This document shows, in pieces, positions 35,041 to 49,530 of a stretch of 64,000 nt of DNA. Numbering within the stretch: the stretch's first letter is position 1; each line of letters opens with the position of its first letter. The DNA is from Lateolabrax maculatus (Eukaryota > Chordata > Actinopteri > Acropomatiformes > Lateolabracidae), in contig CM062213.1 in NCBI GenBank assembly GCA_031216445.1, forward strand, positions 5,357,501-5,421,500, read 5' to 3'. Position numbers and translations under genes: made by a program. The notes below the pieces were generated by a model, which saw only the letters and a list, made by a program, of their open reading frames with translations, was not told the DNA's origin and did no database searches.

Positions 35041-37636
35041 GCAAACATTACCTAATAAGATAAAATATGTTCAAATTAGAGAAACAAAACTACCATGAAA
35101 GCTTGATAAACATCTGTAACAACAATTAAAGCGAGATTATTCAACTTTTGAAAGAAACACGTTCTTCCTCCTACAAATGAACAATTAAATTCATAAGAAA
35201 TAAAACACACCTTCGATCAATTTCAGGTGTTTTGCCGGTGGTGACTAATGTTAGCAGATATTATATAGATATTGTTGTGTAAATGATGTTATTAAGTCAG
35301 TACTTTTATTAATACAAATTTTCCTGCTAATTTTACATTACACAGAGGATTAGCATTGTGGCGATGGTTGTTGTGGTTGTGTGTGCAGACACCACAGGCG
35401 TAGCCGGTTTGGTAACGGTGCGGACCCCGTGTCATCAGGTCAGGGTGTTTATTTCTTATATATTCATTATTCTATGGTCCATAATTATTTAAACCCAGCA
35501 AGACTTGTTTTAGTAGGCCAATCACATATTAGAAACACAGTTTTGTAGGCTATACAGTGTCACACATGCTACAATGACTTCTATCACCAGCAGCTCAGCT
35601 TCTACGTTTTATTTTTGTTTTGTGTTGTTTTACACAAACAGCGTTGTATACCGTATACCCCAGTGAAATGTCAGGAAGGTATGAAAAAATAGATACCGCC
35701 TAGATCTTATGCATGTATAGTATGTATCATATACATATCTTTATATAATATAAATACTGTGTATACGGCCTTTTTGAGTTTCGCTGTTGTTATTCAGGGT
35801 TAGGTGTCATTTGAAAATGTTCACTATTGAGATGCTTTTTTCATTAAAGAAAGTACACCAATCGACTGAATACATCAGTATTAAATAAAGAACTTTGTCA
35901 GGATAAAATAAAGTCTAAAGTAAGTAAACTTCCCCATGTAGATCAGGTAATATCTGATCAAAGAATAGGTGCAGTAGGTTCTTATACTGCAAGTGAGCGT
36001 GAAATAACACGAAGGGGAAATAAGGAACCGTAGTCATTTTTGATTTCCATCAAAAAGGAAGCAAAAGTCCTGTCACATTTTTGTGTTGTGTGTTTCTTAT
36101 TCCCTCAAGTCAAACTATTGATTTTTGTTGCTTGTTGCTTGTCATAGTCTTAAGAAAACTGCGGCAATTGTGCAATACGCCATAGGGCAGCTCCTCCCAA
36201 TGGAGGCCGCTGTAAAAGGCTTGCTCTATGTGCTCTGCTTTGTCTGAAAAATATTCACATGGGTGCACAACACGAGACAAAAGTCAGGAGAGCATGCTGC
36301 ATGACTACCTTTTAGTACAGTCATTCACTAATAGATGGGCATGTACCTGTTTCCTCTGCAGGGAATAGCGTGATTAAACTGTTGGAAAGTTGTTTCCCCT
36401 CCTTTTTTACATTTGGCTATATCACTACGCAAATAGTAGGCTGGATTGAAAAAAGAACAGGGTGAATATGAAAAGCGCTTTATCAATTAAATCTGTTTAT
36501 GAAACATGAGCTCAAATCAATAAAAGTAGGTCGTGAGTCATTACTTTGTTTCTTTAAAAGGAAGGATGTCTCTGTCTGTCAACAAAGGTGTTGCAAATAG
36601 GAAACTGTTGTAGCAACGCAATTGGATACTGATCAGGACAATAAACGAGTGATTTACTTAACTGGTAATGTCCTTCATAATAATGTAATTTCACGTACAA
36701 CCAAATAATTAGACACTAATAGTTTCTTTGCAATGTTTCCTGCATCCCCCATCACCTGAATGTGAATTACACCAACCCATCACCCGCAGTATCTTTTTAA
36801 TAGAGAGTACTGACAGCACAAAACCTAAAAGTGGCACAAATAGAAGCACTTGCCCAGTACCTCTTAAATTAATGATGCCCTCTACCAACACATAAGTCTG
36901 CACGGATTTACACACACTCACACTGGAAGACCGCTGCTTCTCAGGAGGCCAAAACACATTAAGATGCATCTCTGGGGAGTTGTACTCCTGGGTGTACAGT
37001 CTCTAGATAAAAACCTCTCGGGCTCCTGCAGCATCTGTGAAGTGAAGGTTAGCAACAGGACCGGCTTATATCACTTACACCAACACAGTGACACGTCATC
37101 CAGCCTCCCTGGGCGGCACGCAGAATACAGTGAGTCATGCTTCATTAAGAAAAGGTTACTAAAATAAAAAAAAGCTTGTTGATGTGAACATAGCCATTAG
37201 TAACCTTCGTCTGTCACGTTGAATTTAACTTAACACACACTGAGACAGATGCTGTGTAAATCTAATTTGCCCAAAATAGTACTAATCACAGAGCTTGTCC
37301 ATTACAGCTGAGTCACTCCTTTACTGAAGGGGGGATAGTAGAAGTAGGGGTTTAGGGTTGTAATGTGGTTTTTGTGTTAGAAAGGGATTTGTTTTATGCC
37401 AGCAGAGGAAGGAAGCAGCATGCACTCCAGCACTCCTGCACGTGGACAAACTGTAGGTACAGGAAGACACCGTGCATGCTGCTTTTCTGGCAGAATCTGA
37501 ATATTGGACATTATATGAATTTCAAAGACTGTTTGAACAGGATAACAATGTACCTGCATCTCATTAGAGAACTGAGAAAGGTGCCAAGGGTGTGTAAAGG
37601 CTGTTTTTCTGTCTTTTGGCTTGGTTTAGGCATAAA

Positions 37637-37941
37637 CTGCAATAATGATTTTATTAATCGATTAGTAGATTAAAAAATAAGCATCAATTTTGGTTATCAT
37701 TTAATAATTTTTAAGTTTCTTAATACAAAGGCCAAAATTATCTATTTCCTGCCCCTCACATGTGAGTATTTGCTGGTTTCATTAGTCATCTAGGATTGTA
37801 AACAGAGTATGTGTTGGTCAGACAGAACAAGACATTCTGTAGATGTTTTTCACAATTTTCTGACATTTTATAGACTAAACGAGTCATCACTTTTTGAGAA
37901 AATGATCAGCAGTAGTGAAAATAATCATTAGTTGCAGCCCT
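37637..37941 (-). mobile_element. hAT-like MITE copy, reverse orientation
   Basis: It ends AATAATCATTAGTTGCAG, the reverse complement of the start of the copy at 18,932. It begins CTGCAATAATGATTTTATTA, so its ends are imperfect inverted repeats. Contains GGTCAGACAGAACAAGACAT internally, the complement of the shared internal motif. Confidence 0.65.
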
Positions 37942-39248
37942 AGATCAGTCAGCTGTAAGGCAAAGAGAGACACCCTCCTTTATAAACATGTCTGAGTAGA
38001 CAGAGACGCATCCTGCCCTTATTTCTCTTTAACAAATAACCCAAAAGAAACTTCAATTAAATGCTGTAAATGCGAACGAAAACAGCCATGGGTAGGAAAG
38101 AGATTTTGATAATTGTACTAAAATCTTTTTAATGTTTTTGGTTGAATTTTCCTTTTGTCCATTTGTCTCAAGGCATGAATTGTTTTTTGGAAGCAGACAT
38201 TTGTTGGCTAAGTGGATGCATCGATGGGTGACAGAGAAAGAGGGGTAGCAGCAATTGGATTTGTAGGTTAATAGCATCCTCATTGACAACGTAACTTGCT
38301 CATCATGCCCCATTTCAGGCTGCAGTCAGAGCCAAACAGCGCTGTGCTAAAACCAGAATGTAAGTACCGCAACGACTGAGCTCCGTTCAAAACAGCAGAA
38401 TATTGGCAACTGGCACTATTAGAGCTTTTAGCGCCCAATTTATCCTCTGCCCACTGATGCAATAATCCCTGATGTAAAGCATCAGTTTGTGTGTGGCAGC
38501 GCTGCAGCGTTTAAGTGAAGTATGTCTGTAAACAGAGGCAGACGGACTGGATTATTCCAGGGTCAGGACCATTGGGATTAGGTCCGGGGATTATCACAGC
38601 TCAGTCAGGGAGACAACAGCCTTGTGGCCTCTGGGATTATACCAAAGACTGACAGTCAGCCAGGCCGACCACCCAGTCTCCGTCATGTCTGTCCATCCTC
38701 CGGTCCCCCCCCCAACACATCCCCATACCGGTGGGTCAGGAGTGTCCGAAATGCTGATTCACGGCAGGAATGTGAATGTGACTCTCATTCAGTTTTAGTC
38801 ATGCTCCGGGTGATGATTGTGTCAAGCGTTAGTTGACAATTGTATGTTAATTTCTATTGTATCTAACTGCTTTAAATAAACTGGAATTTCCTTGGAATCA
38901 GACATGCGAACAACTGAATTTTGGGAAATGAGCAAGTTAACATGGTGTGATTCTACTGGAAGTTGCCAAATGTTAATATTGAATTACCGCCAAGGTGTAA
39001 TTTAAGAGATGTTACTCCCAAATCAGTGGTCTACCTTCAAATCTGTGTCTCTGAATACGCCGAATATTTCTGTTAGTGTGTCTCAGAATAATGCTGTTGT
39101 ACATTATTAATCCTCGTACTGATCTTGCAAAAGCTTATTGCCGGGAGCGAGTTCTAGTAAATAAATTATATATTTTCTCGACTGTTTAAGCACAAGAAAG
39201 TAATGAGTTGTTCTGAGTCATGCTAAATGTCCCCTGTTTGCTTTCTAG

Positions 39249-39295
39249 GACCACGCTGTGCGAATGAGTGATTGATGTCAACTTCGCTTCTTCAG
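39249..39295 (+). other. ptpra: Short non-coding 5' leader exon of ptpra
   Basis: CTTTCTAG precedes and GTAAAAAG follows a 47-nt stretch that lies 244 nt before the start-codon exon. It contains ATG AGT GAT TGA, a three-codon upstream reading frame. I infer it is a leader exon because of the paired splice signals and its position. Confidence 0.55.
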
Positions 39296-39545
39296 GTAAA
39301 AAGCATTTAACACACACAGGCTAACATTATGCAAGTATTTCATATTGAATTTGAGAGTATTACCTTCCAAAAATGAGCATGTGTGATTAGGATGGAATAT
39401 TTAAAAAGATATCATGGATTATGCAACACATAAACCCAGAATCTCTTGATCTTCATAAAAAATATATTTTATTGTTGGTTTCAGTGAGATTTGTGGTTGT
39501 TTTTGACTAATACCCTCTTGTTGCACATCCTCCATGTAGGGCAGA

Positions 39546-42500
39546 ATGGGTGTGTGTCCCCTGCTCCTGCTGCTCGGTGTAGCCCTCGGGGCCTCAGCCC
39601 AGGATCATGTCCCCATCACAAGTATGAACCATGTCCACTCACATCAAATTCCCCTACTTAATCACCTCCTCTGGTTCGAAGGCTCACAGTGATAAATCCT
39701 TTGCTCTTCTTTCCAGGTCCTCCAAATATCACTGCCAAACCCACAGACCCCCCTGCCGCACCCTCCCTCAACTTTACAGTCGCACGCACACACGACCCCA
39801 CAGGCCCACCCACAACGCTCGCCCCCGCAGTCATCCCGGTGACGACAATACCAGCAACAACAACAAGCACCACAACCACAAGCCCAGCTGGTGAGGAAGA
39901 CGTACAACCGGCGGGTCCCAATGCCACTGCGCGGTTGATACCGGTCCCCGTCCCCCCGCCCCCGGCTCCGACTGATGCCCCCCAGGCACCGCCGAGCACC
40001 GAGCCTCCCCCTCCTCCCACCCCGGTGGGAGAAGACAACGCGACCGCAGCCTTCGCCCAAGACACCCCAACTCCAGAGACTTATAGTGATGAGGATATAT
40101 TCACTGTGGAGACGGAGACCACCACGGAACCTGAGTTCACCTCAGACCCCAGCCCACATGGTGAGTGTCTATGCACACACAGTGTCTGTTTTATTTAGTG
40201 CAAGAATACATAATCTCTCTGAACTTCTTCGGAGGGAATATCCACCCAGAAATCCCCTTTCCTTGCACAGAGAGCAATGAATTGTATCCAAACATATATT
40301 AGTTACGCAGCACCTTTCTACCATCATACAGGGACAAATCGTAGAAGACTCAAAGATCCGAGGTACTCAACACATCTCCACCAATGGTAGCCTCAGTAGA
40401 CCAGAATGCCATGAAGCAACAACACATGTTGAGTTGTGATTAGAGTGACTCATTGTCTCTTGAACAGAAAAACACCCACTTCTCTGGCGTCTGTGCATAA
40501 AACCGACAGCTGACTATAAGAAGTTACCACTCTCACAGTCTCTTCAGTTTTTTCAGTCATTCAGGGAAGCGTGGGAGAGCTCTAACTTACCGTTCAGACC
40601 CTGTGTGTTGTACCCAGATATTTGCGGATTATGTCGTGATGGGATTTTTCCTTTGTTGCTCACATTTGATGTGGCAAAACTGCAATTGCTGCTAAACAGA
40701 AAAAAATAGACTTGGTGAATGTAATTTGCCTCAGGTTCATACTTTTAAACTGGATCCAAGTTGTTTGTCACTGGCAGATCAACTGTATACAACTGTGTCA
40801 GAGCGCTTTTTCCTCATTTTTATCTGTTCCTCCTGAATTTGGTGTGAGGTCCTAATGAATTCGCAACACATTTTGGGTGCGTTCAGGCCTGTATTTAGAG
40901 ACGCCACGTGCCATCACATCATCCAAGACACGTTTTAATGCCACGTGTGAACATGGCCTAACTCAAGTAGACGTAGACAAAAGGTTAAGGGAGTTCGGAA
41001 GCGACAAGAAAACAAAGCTTCATTAGAATAACTCCCAGAGTACATGAACATCAGAGATTGGTGGTATACTGTAGAGCCACAATAGCGCGTCAGGGGGTTC
41101 ATCTAGCTGTGTGTTATTCATGCAGGCCGGCAAAGCAGTAGCAACAGCTAGAAAGAGCAGGCAAGTGAGCTTTCTGGTCAAGAGTCGACCTTTAATATTT
41201 TAGATAGTTGAACATTTTTTTGCTTTTAGACTCTTGTAGCAGCGCTGGAAATATCCTGATGTGTCATACCTGCATTTGACCAGTCATCCACAAGATTCAG
41301 AGAGCCACCGAACTAGACAACCCAGACACTGCTAAAAGCTGTTATTTAATGTAAAAAACAAACAGTGTTGTGCAAGGCTGCTTTTGATGCTTTTATTTTT
41401 AGCATTTACATCGACTCCAACCTTTTAAACTTAAAGAAAATACTTGAAATTTTAAGTGTTATTCAGCTTATTCTTATTTTAGTAGCTTTGTGTATGTATG
41501 CTGACCATCCTAGTAATATCCTTGTAAGTGAAACATGACTCCTCTCACCCTTTCCTTTTGCATTAATTATTCATATTACATGTTTATAGAGAAATACACA
41601 AATCATTATCAACTGTCACTGATTGATTTTGAAAGAGCTTTTTTATTCATATTTTTTTAATCATCCTGCAGTAGGAAAAAAAGTTCAAACCGTTTTGGTA
41701 CAAAAACAGAGAGTGTATTTGAGGACTTAAGGGGGAAGTTGTAGAAGCTCAGATATGCATTATACACTCCGGTCAACATAAATACAACAGATGTGCCTGC
41801 ACTGCTGAATGGTATGTCTATTATATAACACATCACTTTGGGTTCGTAAGTGTTATGTAATTGCTCTATTGTCTCCCCCTGGCCGTCTGTGAGCCCTGTG
41901 TGGAGAGCTGTGAGCAGTTCTAGATGGCATTAGATCCGTCAAGGCTGTGTCAAATCCACATGATAACCGCAGCCTGTTGTGCTCCTGCTCTGTTCAATGT
42001 ACACATTGTCCGAGGCAGAACACTGAAAAAGTCCTGGGAATTGTGCGTGAAAATGCAACACAACTGGGCCGCGTTCCAAACTACTTCCCCCAGAAAATGC
42101 ATATGGAGCATGAAGTCAAATGATGCATTCTTCGGAGCATATTTTGTCCGTTACGTTAAGAGCTTTCTTGAATTTTGAGTCAGTCCATGGAACTGCTGAT
42201 TTAGTTTTTGCATTGTCCCCCACCACCGTGCAGTTTTCTAGAAAAATCGCTTCTTTTGTTGGGGCCTAATGTGTCTTACTGACCAGTCATCAGCACACAA
42301 ACGGCAGCCAGTTTTTTTGTACACCAAACTCCTGTTGTTGTTCAGGCAAATCTCATGTCTTTTGTGTTAACTGCGGCAGTGAAAGGTCACCAGGAAGACT
42401 ATAGGGTTGCCTTGTACCAGTAACTCATGTGCATGGTGGAAACATTGACAAATTGGTCAGCTATTGTAATCTACAGGACTCATCACAAATAATGGATAAC

Positions 42501-45500
42501 TTGGTCATTGTAATATCTAATTTGTAATGTGATGCTTATGTGACCACAGTGCTTTTTCACCTGTAGCCTCACTGCAGGCCCACATGCTTTCTGGTTTTTG
42601 ACATGTCGAAAGCGTTAAATATTTACACTCTGAATAATTTAGATAGAATTCACAGCAAACGTCTTAAATGTTTCAGTATTTTATACCATCACCCTCTGTT
42701 TGCTGTCATCCTGGGTACGACCAGTTATAGAAGCCAAGGGTCGACCCTCTCAGTTAAACTGTGATTTATCTGCTCACTCCAAAGGACAGCTTGTTGCACT
42801 CTCTGTGCATTTCCATTTCTGTTTGTGTCTTTTTTTTTTTCTTCTGGAAGGCCAATGAAATATTAACATGGACAACCATTATGGAAAGGGAAGCTGCATG
42901 CTGGAGTTGAAAGAGGCAGAGGTCACGCTACGATGTTGGCTTATGTTGTTACCTTCATTCTAACATGTAAACAAGCTGAAAACTGTCTGAATGTAAATGA
43001 AAAGGGCTTTTTTGGGGGGACTTTAAAGACCCATTAGACATCTGTTACAGTATTCATTAAATTGTAGCTGAAACGATAAGTGCATTAATTCATTAGTCAA
43101 TCGATCGAATAAGTAGTATGCATATACCACTCTCATATCTGCACATTACTGTAAATATAAGGCTGCAGTCGCTTAGCTTAGCTTAGCATAAAGACCGAAA
43201 ACATGGGGAAACGGCCAACCAGACTCTGCCTGAAGGTATCAAAATCAGCCCAACAGCTCCTTAATTAACAAGTTATATCTTGTTCTGGCTTTCGGGTGGT
43301 TTTATGCTGGACTATTTCTTGGCTGCCTTTGATGACTTTGTCCATTTTTTTCACGGTTAAACAAATGACCCATGTAATATTTTGGTAAAATCTCTCTTCT
43401 GTGTCTATGTATATTGTATAATTTCTTGATAAAATGTGTCATATTAGTAAGCTAATAAAACATATGTGGACTGGTGTAATATGAGAATAATTTAGTAATG
43501 GTAATGGAATTTGGCATCGATTTCAAATCAAAACACTGATGAAAGTATCGAGACGCCCTTTTTTTTAAAAAACCACATGCATGGTAAGAACCATTTATTC
43601 TCCTTTTTCTTTGTCTCTGGTGCAGACAACGACCCGTCTGATGATATGCCAATCATAGCTGTGATGGTGGCCCTGTCCTCCCTGCTGGTCATCATCTTCA
43701 TCATCATCATCCTCTACATGCTCAGGTTGGTAAAGTGCGGTTGATGTTACACACTACCTGTGGTGAAGGCCTAAGATGTTCCTGTTTCCATGGCAATGAC
43801 TGATTGGCATTCAGCGGTGAGACTAAAGCACTGTGTGTTTATTTGTGTGTGTGTGTGTGTGTGTGTGCTCGAGACAGTGTGTGTATCTGTGTGTGTTAAT
43901 ATGCACTTTGATCTGTGTTGATCGACAGGTTTAAGAAGTACAAGCAGGCGGGAAGCCACTCGAACTCCTTCAGACTGACCAATGGCAGATCAGATGATAC
44001 AGGTAAAACACACACACACGCATGCGTCAGTGTTTGTGTGTGCTTTGTATGTGTCGGCAGATGTGACTGCATACTCGCTGAGCACTCATTTATTTGTTTT
44101 TGGACTTATCAGCAAATATGTGCAGCAGGCTTGCCCAAACTTGTCACTGTCAGTTGTTTCTGATAAGACTTGATTGATCTTGCTTCCCCCACCGATAACA
44201 TTTCACTGGTTGACTGTTGGCAGAAGGCTTTTGTTCACTGTGATTACCTAACCAACACGGCTGCAGTTAGTGTCTTCGTGTTACAGAGTAGAGTCACATC
44301 GCCCTCTGGTGGGCATCTCTAGAGAAGACACCAAATGATGAAGTCAGTTTGACTCATTTTCTCACCCCCTTCTCTCCTGTCTTTATCTCCACCTGCCTCA
44401 CCCCTCCCATTCCTTCCCTCCTCTCCTCTCCTCTCCTCACTCCTGCTTCCTCCCTTCCTGCTCGCCGGCGCTCCAGAGCTCCAGAGCGTGCCGCTATTGG
44501 CCCGTTCGCCCAGCACAAACAGGAAGTACCCGCCCCTTCCCGTCGACAAGCTCGAGGAAGAAATGAACCGTCGCATGGCTGATGACAACAAGCTCTTCAG
44601 GGAGGAGTTTAACGTACGGCACACTCAAGCACACACCCTCTGATAACATACTGATCCTGATAATCACCTTTAACCCATGTCCCTGCAGCATGAGAGAGTC
44701 CCAGCCAGGGCCCACTTGTAGCTTAGGGGGGTATTTCAGTTACCAGGGGGAAAGATAATGGAGACGTTCAGCTCATTTTAAATAACAGAAATTATGATTT
44801 GATAAAAAAATATATCCACATATTTGTGTTTAGGAGGAAAATGACCATCCAAAAATTATTACCAATTGATGTGATGCTGATCTTTAGTGCAAACATAGTT
44901 ACAGTGACCAGTTTTCTACCAGCCACAGTAGGCTGACTGCACAGTACGTAGTGCAAGAGTGAATGGAAACTAGTTAGCACTGTAGAAAAGTAATAGATAA
45001 ATGGTTCAAAAAGCTTAAAGAGGTTAAACCATTTGAAATAATTACCTAAAGCTACTGGATAAACAGGTGAAATAGTCAGCTAAAAGTAACACAAAATGTT
45101 TGAAATAATTAGCCCATATTACTGCAGCACATTCACACAAAATACATTTGGGGTGATTTGTATGAGACACACAGCAGACAAAAAGATGAAGCCAACAGGA
45201 AGTGATGTGCAGGGTCACACAGTGGTTTGAAACTGAGACGCATCTTTCTGCTCTTCATCCCTCTTATTTGATTTGATTTTCCCCCCGGTGTGTTTAGGCG
45301 CTGCCAGTCTGCCCCATCCAGGCATCATGCGACGCCGCTTCCAAGGAGGAGAATAAAGAAAAGAATCGATACGTCAACATCCTGCCATGTGAGTGACAAC
45401 CAGACCTCGATACTGTGACACTAACTGACATTAACAAAGCTAAAAACTCAATTCTTATCGGCTATATAATATAAGATAGATTTGGCTTTTAGAAACTAAA

Positions 45501-48500
45501 AATCAGACAAACAAAGACCGTTTACAAAGTGATTCACTGAGTTATACTGTCAGGATAGAAAGCTTTTAATCTGCCATGAGTGATTAAAATTCCCTCCGTC
45601 ACCGTGCTCCTCCTTCGCTTCATTTGCTTTGTGTCTCCTGCTCTCCTCAGATGATCACTCCAGGGTGCATCTCTCATCTCTGGAGGGAGTCCCCGACTCT
45701 GACTTTATCAACGCTTCCTTTATAAATGTTTGTATAAGTGCAGCATTTCGTCCATAAAAGAAACAATCCTGCTCTAAATATGACAGACTAGTTTTGTCTC
45801 ATCCTAATGTCTCTTCCTGCCCTCTTTCTTTTGCAGGGTTACCAAGAGAAGAATAAGTTTATTGCAGCTCAAGGTAGGGTTTGTGGCTGCACTGGCAGCA
45901 TAAAAACAGCGCTGTAGTTTATTTAACAAACAAACTACCTGAGAACTAGCTTACTACTTGTCCTCTGAGTTCCTGCATCTGTTTTGGTCTCTCAGGGCCG
46001 AAGGAGGAAACAGTAAATGACTACTGGCGGATGATCTGGGAGCAGAACACAGCCACCATTGTCATGGTGACCAATCTGAAGGAGAGAAAAGAGGTAGGCG
46101 AGCTGGAGTAAGGGTGATGATGCCTGTGTTTTACAAGATCATACACCAACTTCAAAGGAAACATGTATGCATTTTGTATAGAATATACAAAATGCATACA
46201 GGTAAAAGACTGGATAACCCTGTTTAAAAGCACAAGGTTTTATGTTTAACATGTCTTTATTTGGAAAAATTATTTTGTTAGTTAAGTTAGTTAAACCCAC
46301 CCTTCAATCCTTAGGTGAGGGCCAGGGCAAGCATGACTAGTCTTCAAATCATGACATGGGTAATCTAATTTGTATTGTCAGCTTTTTTTTTTTTTTTTTC
46401 TCTGACTGAAATAAATTGAGCTTCTTATTCCCTTGAGTACACATCTTAATGAGTGTACTTGATGTTAACGCTCTCTCTGTGTTTCAGTGTAAGTGTGCCC
46501 AGTACTGGCCGGACCAGGGCTGTTGGACATACGGGAACATCCGAGTGTCTGTAGAAGACACAATGGTTCTCGTGGACTACACCATTCGCAAGTTCTGCAT
46601 CCAACAGGTAATAATTTATTGGTGTGTGTACCAGGATATCATTGTTTTATCCTCCCATTTTCCTCTGGAAGTGTTGGTGTATTGTGTTATCTACAAGACT
46701 ATTTGAAAAAGGGCACACACTGAAGACACAAAATTGATTAAAAATACATTTGAAACTTTAAGTTTAGTGACATAAATGAAAACGTAGATGATACTCATTG
46801 CCTTGTGGTTTGGTCTATGACCTGGTGTGTCTGTGTCTCAGGTGGGAGATGTGTCTGGGAAGAAGCCCCAGAGGCTCGTCACCCAGTTCCACTTCACCAG
46901 CTGGCCGGACTTCGGGGTGCCCTTCACCCCGATTGGCATGCTCAAGTTCCTGAAGAAAGTCAAGAATTACAACCCCCAGTATGCCGGGCCCATTGTGGTC
47001 CACTGTAGGTAAGCGGATCAAAGCTTATACTCGTACTTTTGCCTATTCTGTCGAGTGTCTTTGTCTGCACGCCACAGACCGCTCACAACATGTCATATTT
47101 CTGTCTTGTCAGCGCGGGCGTGGGGAGGACAGGTACCTTCATTGTGATCGATGCCATGTTGGACATGATGATCGCTGAGAGGAAGGTGGACGTGTTTGGC
47201 TTCGTCACCAGGATCAGAGCCCAACGCTGCCAGATGGTCCAGACTGATGTAAGTCCAGCGTTGACTACTGTGTTTTCAGTGCATTGATTTTTTTTGACTC
47301 CCACTTGTCCTTCACCTTCTTCCCTTTCTCCTTCCCACAGATGCAGTATGTGTTCATCTTCCAGGCGTTGTTAGAGCACTACCTGTACGGGGACACGGAG
47401 CTGGAGGTGACCTCTCTGGAGTCCCACCTGGCCAAACTCTACTCCCCGTCACCTGGAGCTGGCTGCAATGGCCTGGAGGCTGAATTCAAGGTGTGTTTGT
47501 GTGTTGTAGACAGTTATTTTCACACCTCTGCATCTAAACAGTTTCATTCCAGTAAGATGTAGTTGATCTGACATTTTCTACGTGTCCTAAGTCTTAAGTT
47601 GTGGTCTCATCATTTGTAGAAACTGACATCCATCAAGATTCAGAATGACAAGATGAGAACAGGCAACCTGCCCGCCAACATGAAGAAGAACCGAGTCCTA
47701 CAGATCATTCCATGTGAGCAGCAGATGTGTAGTCCCTGTGTCAACTCTTAAAGTTTTTCTTTACACAACGTTAATGTTTCTCCCTGCTCCACACAGACGA
47801 GTTCAACAGAGTGATCATTCCAGTCAAACGAGGAGAGGAGAACACCGACTACGTCAATGCCTCTTTCATTGATGTGAGTGTAAAAGTACCTGGATGAGTG
47901 GATCATTTCATTTCATCAATGCAAGCAATCGATGGGGTGTTTTAAGTCTTCCGCTCTCCCTCCTACCGTTTATTTTTGTATCCTTTTATTCATCCCTCCT
48001 TTCCCTCTGGACATCACTTCCTGTCATCTCCTCCATCTGGTTACAGGGCTACCGTCAGAAGGACTCGTACATGGCGAGCCAGGGCCCCCTGCAGCACACC
48101 ATAGAGGACTTCTGGAGGATGATCTGGGAGTGGAGGAGCTGCTCCATAGTCATGCTCACTGAGCTGGAGGAGAGAGGGCAGGTGTGTGGATGTGTTCAAA
48201 TACAAACCGTAGTATTAGATATCAGGTCAATAACTGGCTAAAATAGTATATTGATATTAGATAATTTACTCAACGCTAACTTGATGCCACCACTCTTCTG
48301 TAACATGGTTATAATCCAAGCAAAATGACTTGATCAAACATATCTTCATGTTAGATCTTTAATAAAATGTGATGCTCAAGTTGTCCTGGTGGTTTAATGC
48401 TGCAAAAAAGAGGAGAAGTCATTGTTGAAACAGTCATACCAGGAAATCCTCTTTAATGGACAGAACTGGAAGTTAAGTGTCGTTTCCAGCAAACAAGATG

Positions 48501-49133
48501 GATTTGGTGTCAGTTTTCTTCTTTGCTGATGTAATTAATTATTAATGTAATTGGAATTTCTGTAAAAAAGTCTTTAGTATTCAGACATCTTTTAGAGTTT
48601 TTCAGGCTTCTCATGTTGTTTCATTCATTATGGGTCCTTCAGGAAAAGTGTGCTCAGTACTGGCCCAGTGATGGAGCGGTGGTCTACGGGGACATCTCCA
48701 TCGAGATTAAAAGGGAGGAGGAGAGTGAGAGCTACACAGTGCGCGACCTCCTGGTCACCAACAACAGGGTGAGGAAGGACTCAATGAAACAAGCTGATGC
48801 TCCGAAAAAAAACACACTGGAGGGTCTAACAGATGACAAAAACATTGTCAATTAATATTCAACTTTTTGAATCCCAGATTGGTTTATACTAATTATATAT
48901 CAACAACAATATTTGCAATACTGCCTTTAAAACAAATCACACTCGCCTTTTTTTCCTCCCTCCTCCACCTATTCTAGGAGAACAAGGCTCGAGCAGTGCG
49001 TCAGTTCCATTTCCACGGCTGGCCAGAGGTGGGCATCCCCACTGACGGTAAAGGCATGATCAACATAATTGCTGCGGTGCAGAAACAACAACAGCAGTCT
49101 GGCAACCACCCCATCACGGTGCACTGCAGGTGA

Positions 49134-49168
<35 letters not shown>

Positions 49169-49486
49169 CCTTCTTCACCCAGTAAGTTGCTGTTTAAACC
49201 TGTATAGACCAGTGTAATAAAAAATGGGAAACAAAACACTTGACATTAAGATAATTATATAGATTGTTTGTATTACTGTTGCACATGGAAATACTTCTGG
49301 CAATTGTGTGTGGGAAATTGTTGCAGCTATTAAATCACAGGAAAAAACAGCTCAGTAGAATTGTTCTCTTCCTCCTTGTGACATTTTAACTGCTCCCAGA
49401 AATGTTGCTATGCTCCTTCTCTAAACATGTGCACAACAAAGCCTCTTGTGTGTATGTTACAGTGTGTATATTGAGGTTTCAATGCA

Positions 49487-49530
<44 letters not shown>

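Larger units (their letters stand above)
29104..39248 (+). other. ptpra: Large first intron of ptpra (inferred)
   Basis: About 10 kb without recognisable coding exons. It contains a TTC/CTT run at 29,634-29,672 and four interspersed elements described separately (32.1, 33.8, 34.9 and 37.6 kb). It also holds a (TA)n microsatellite at 34.7 kb. First introns of receptor phosphatase genes are often long and hold enhancers, but I cannot point to one by eye. Confidence 0.45.

Noticed and set aside
39658..40070. Minus-strand open frames of about 80-135 codons opposite the ptpra ectodomain exon
   Set aside because: Gly/Val-rich shadows of the Pro/Thr-rich coding strand; no splice logic or family resemblance.
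49140..49530. CRISPR-like regular repeats
   Set aside because: All regular repeats in the window are microsatellites or short tandem duplications; none has repeat-spacer structure.
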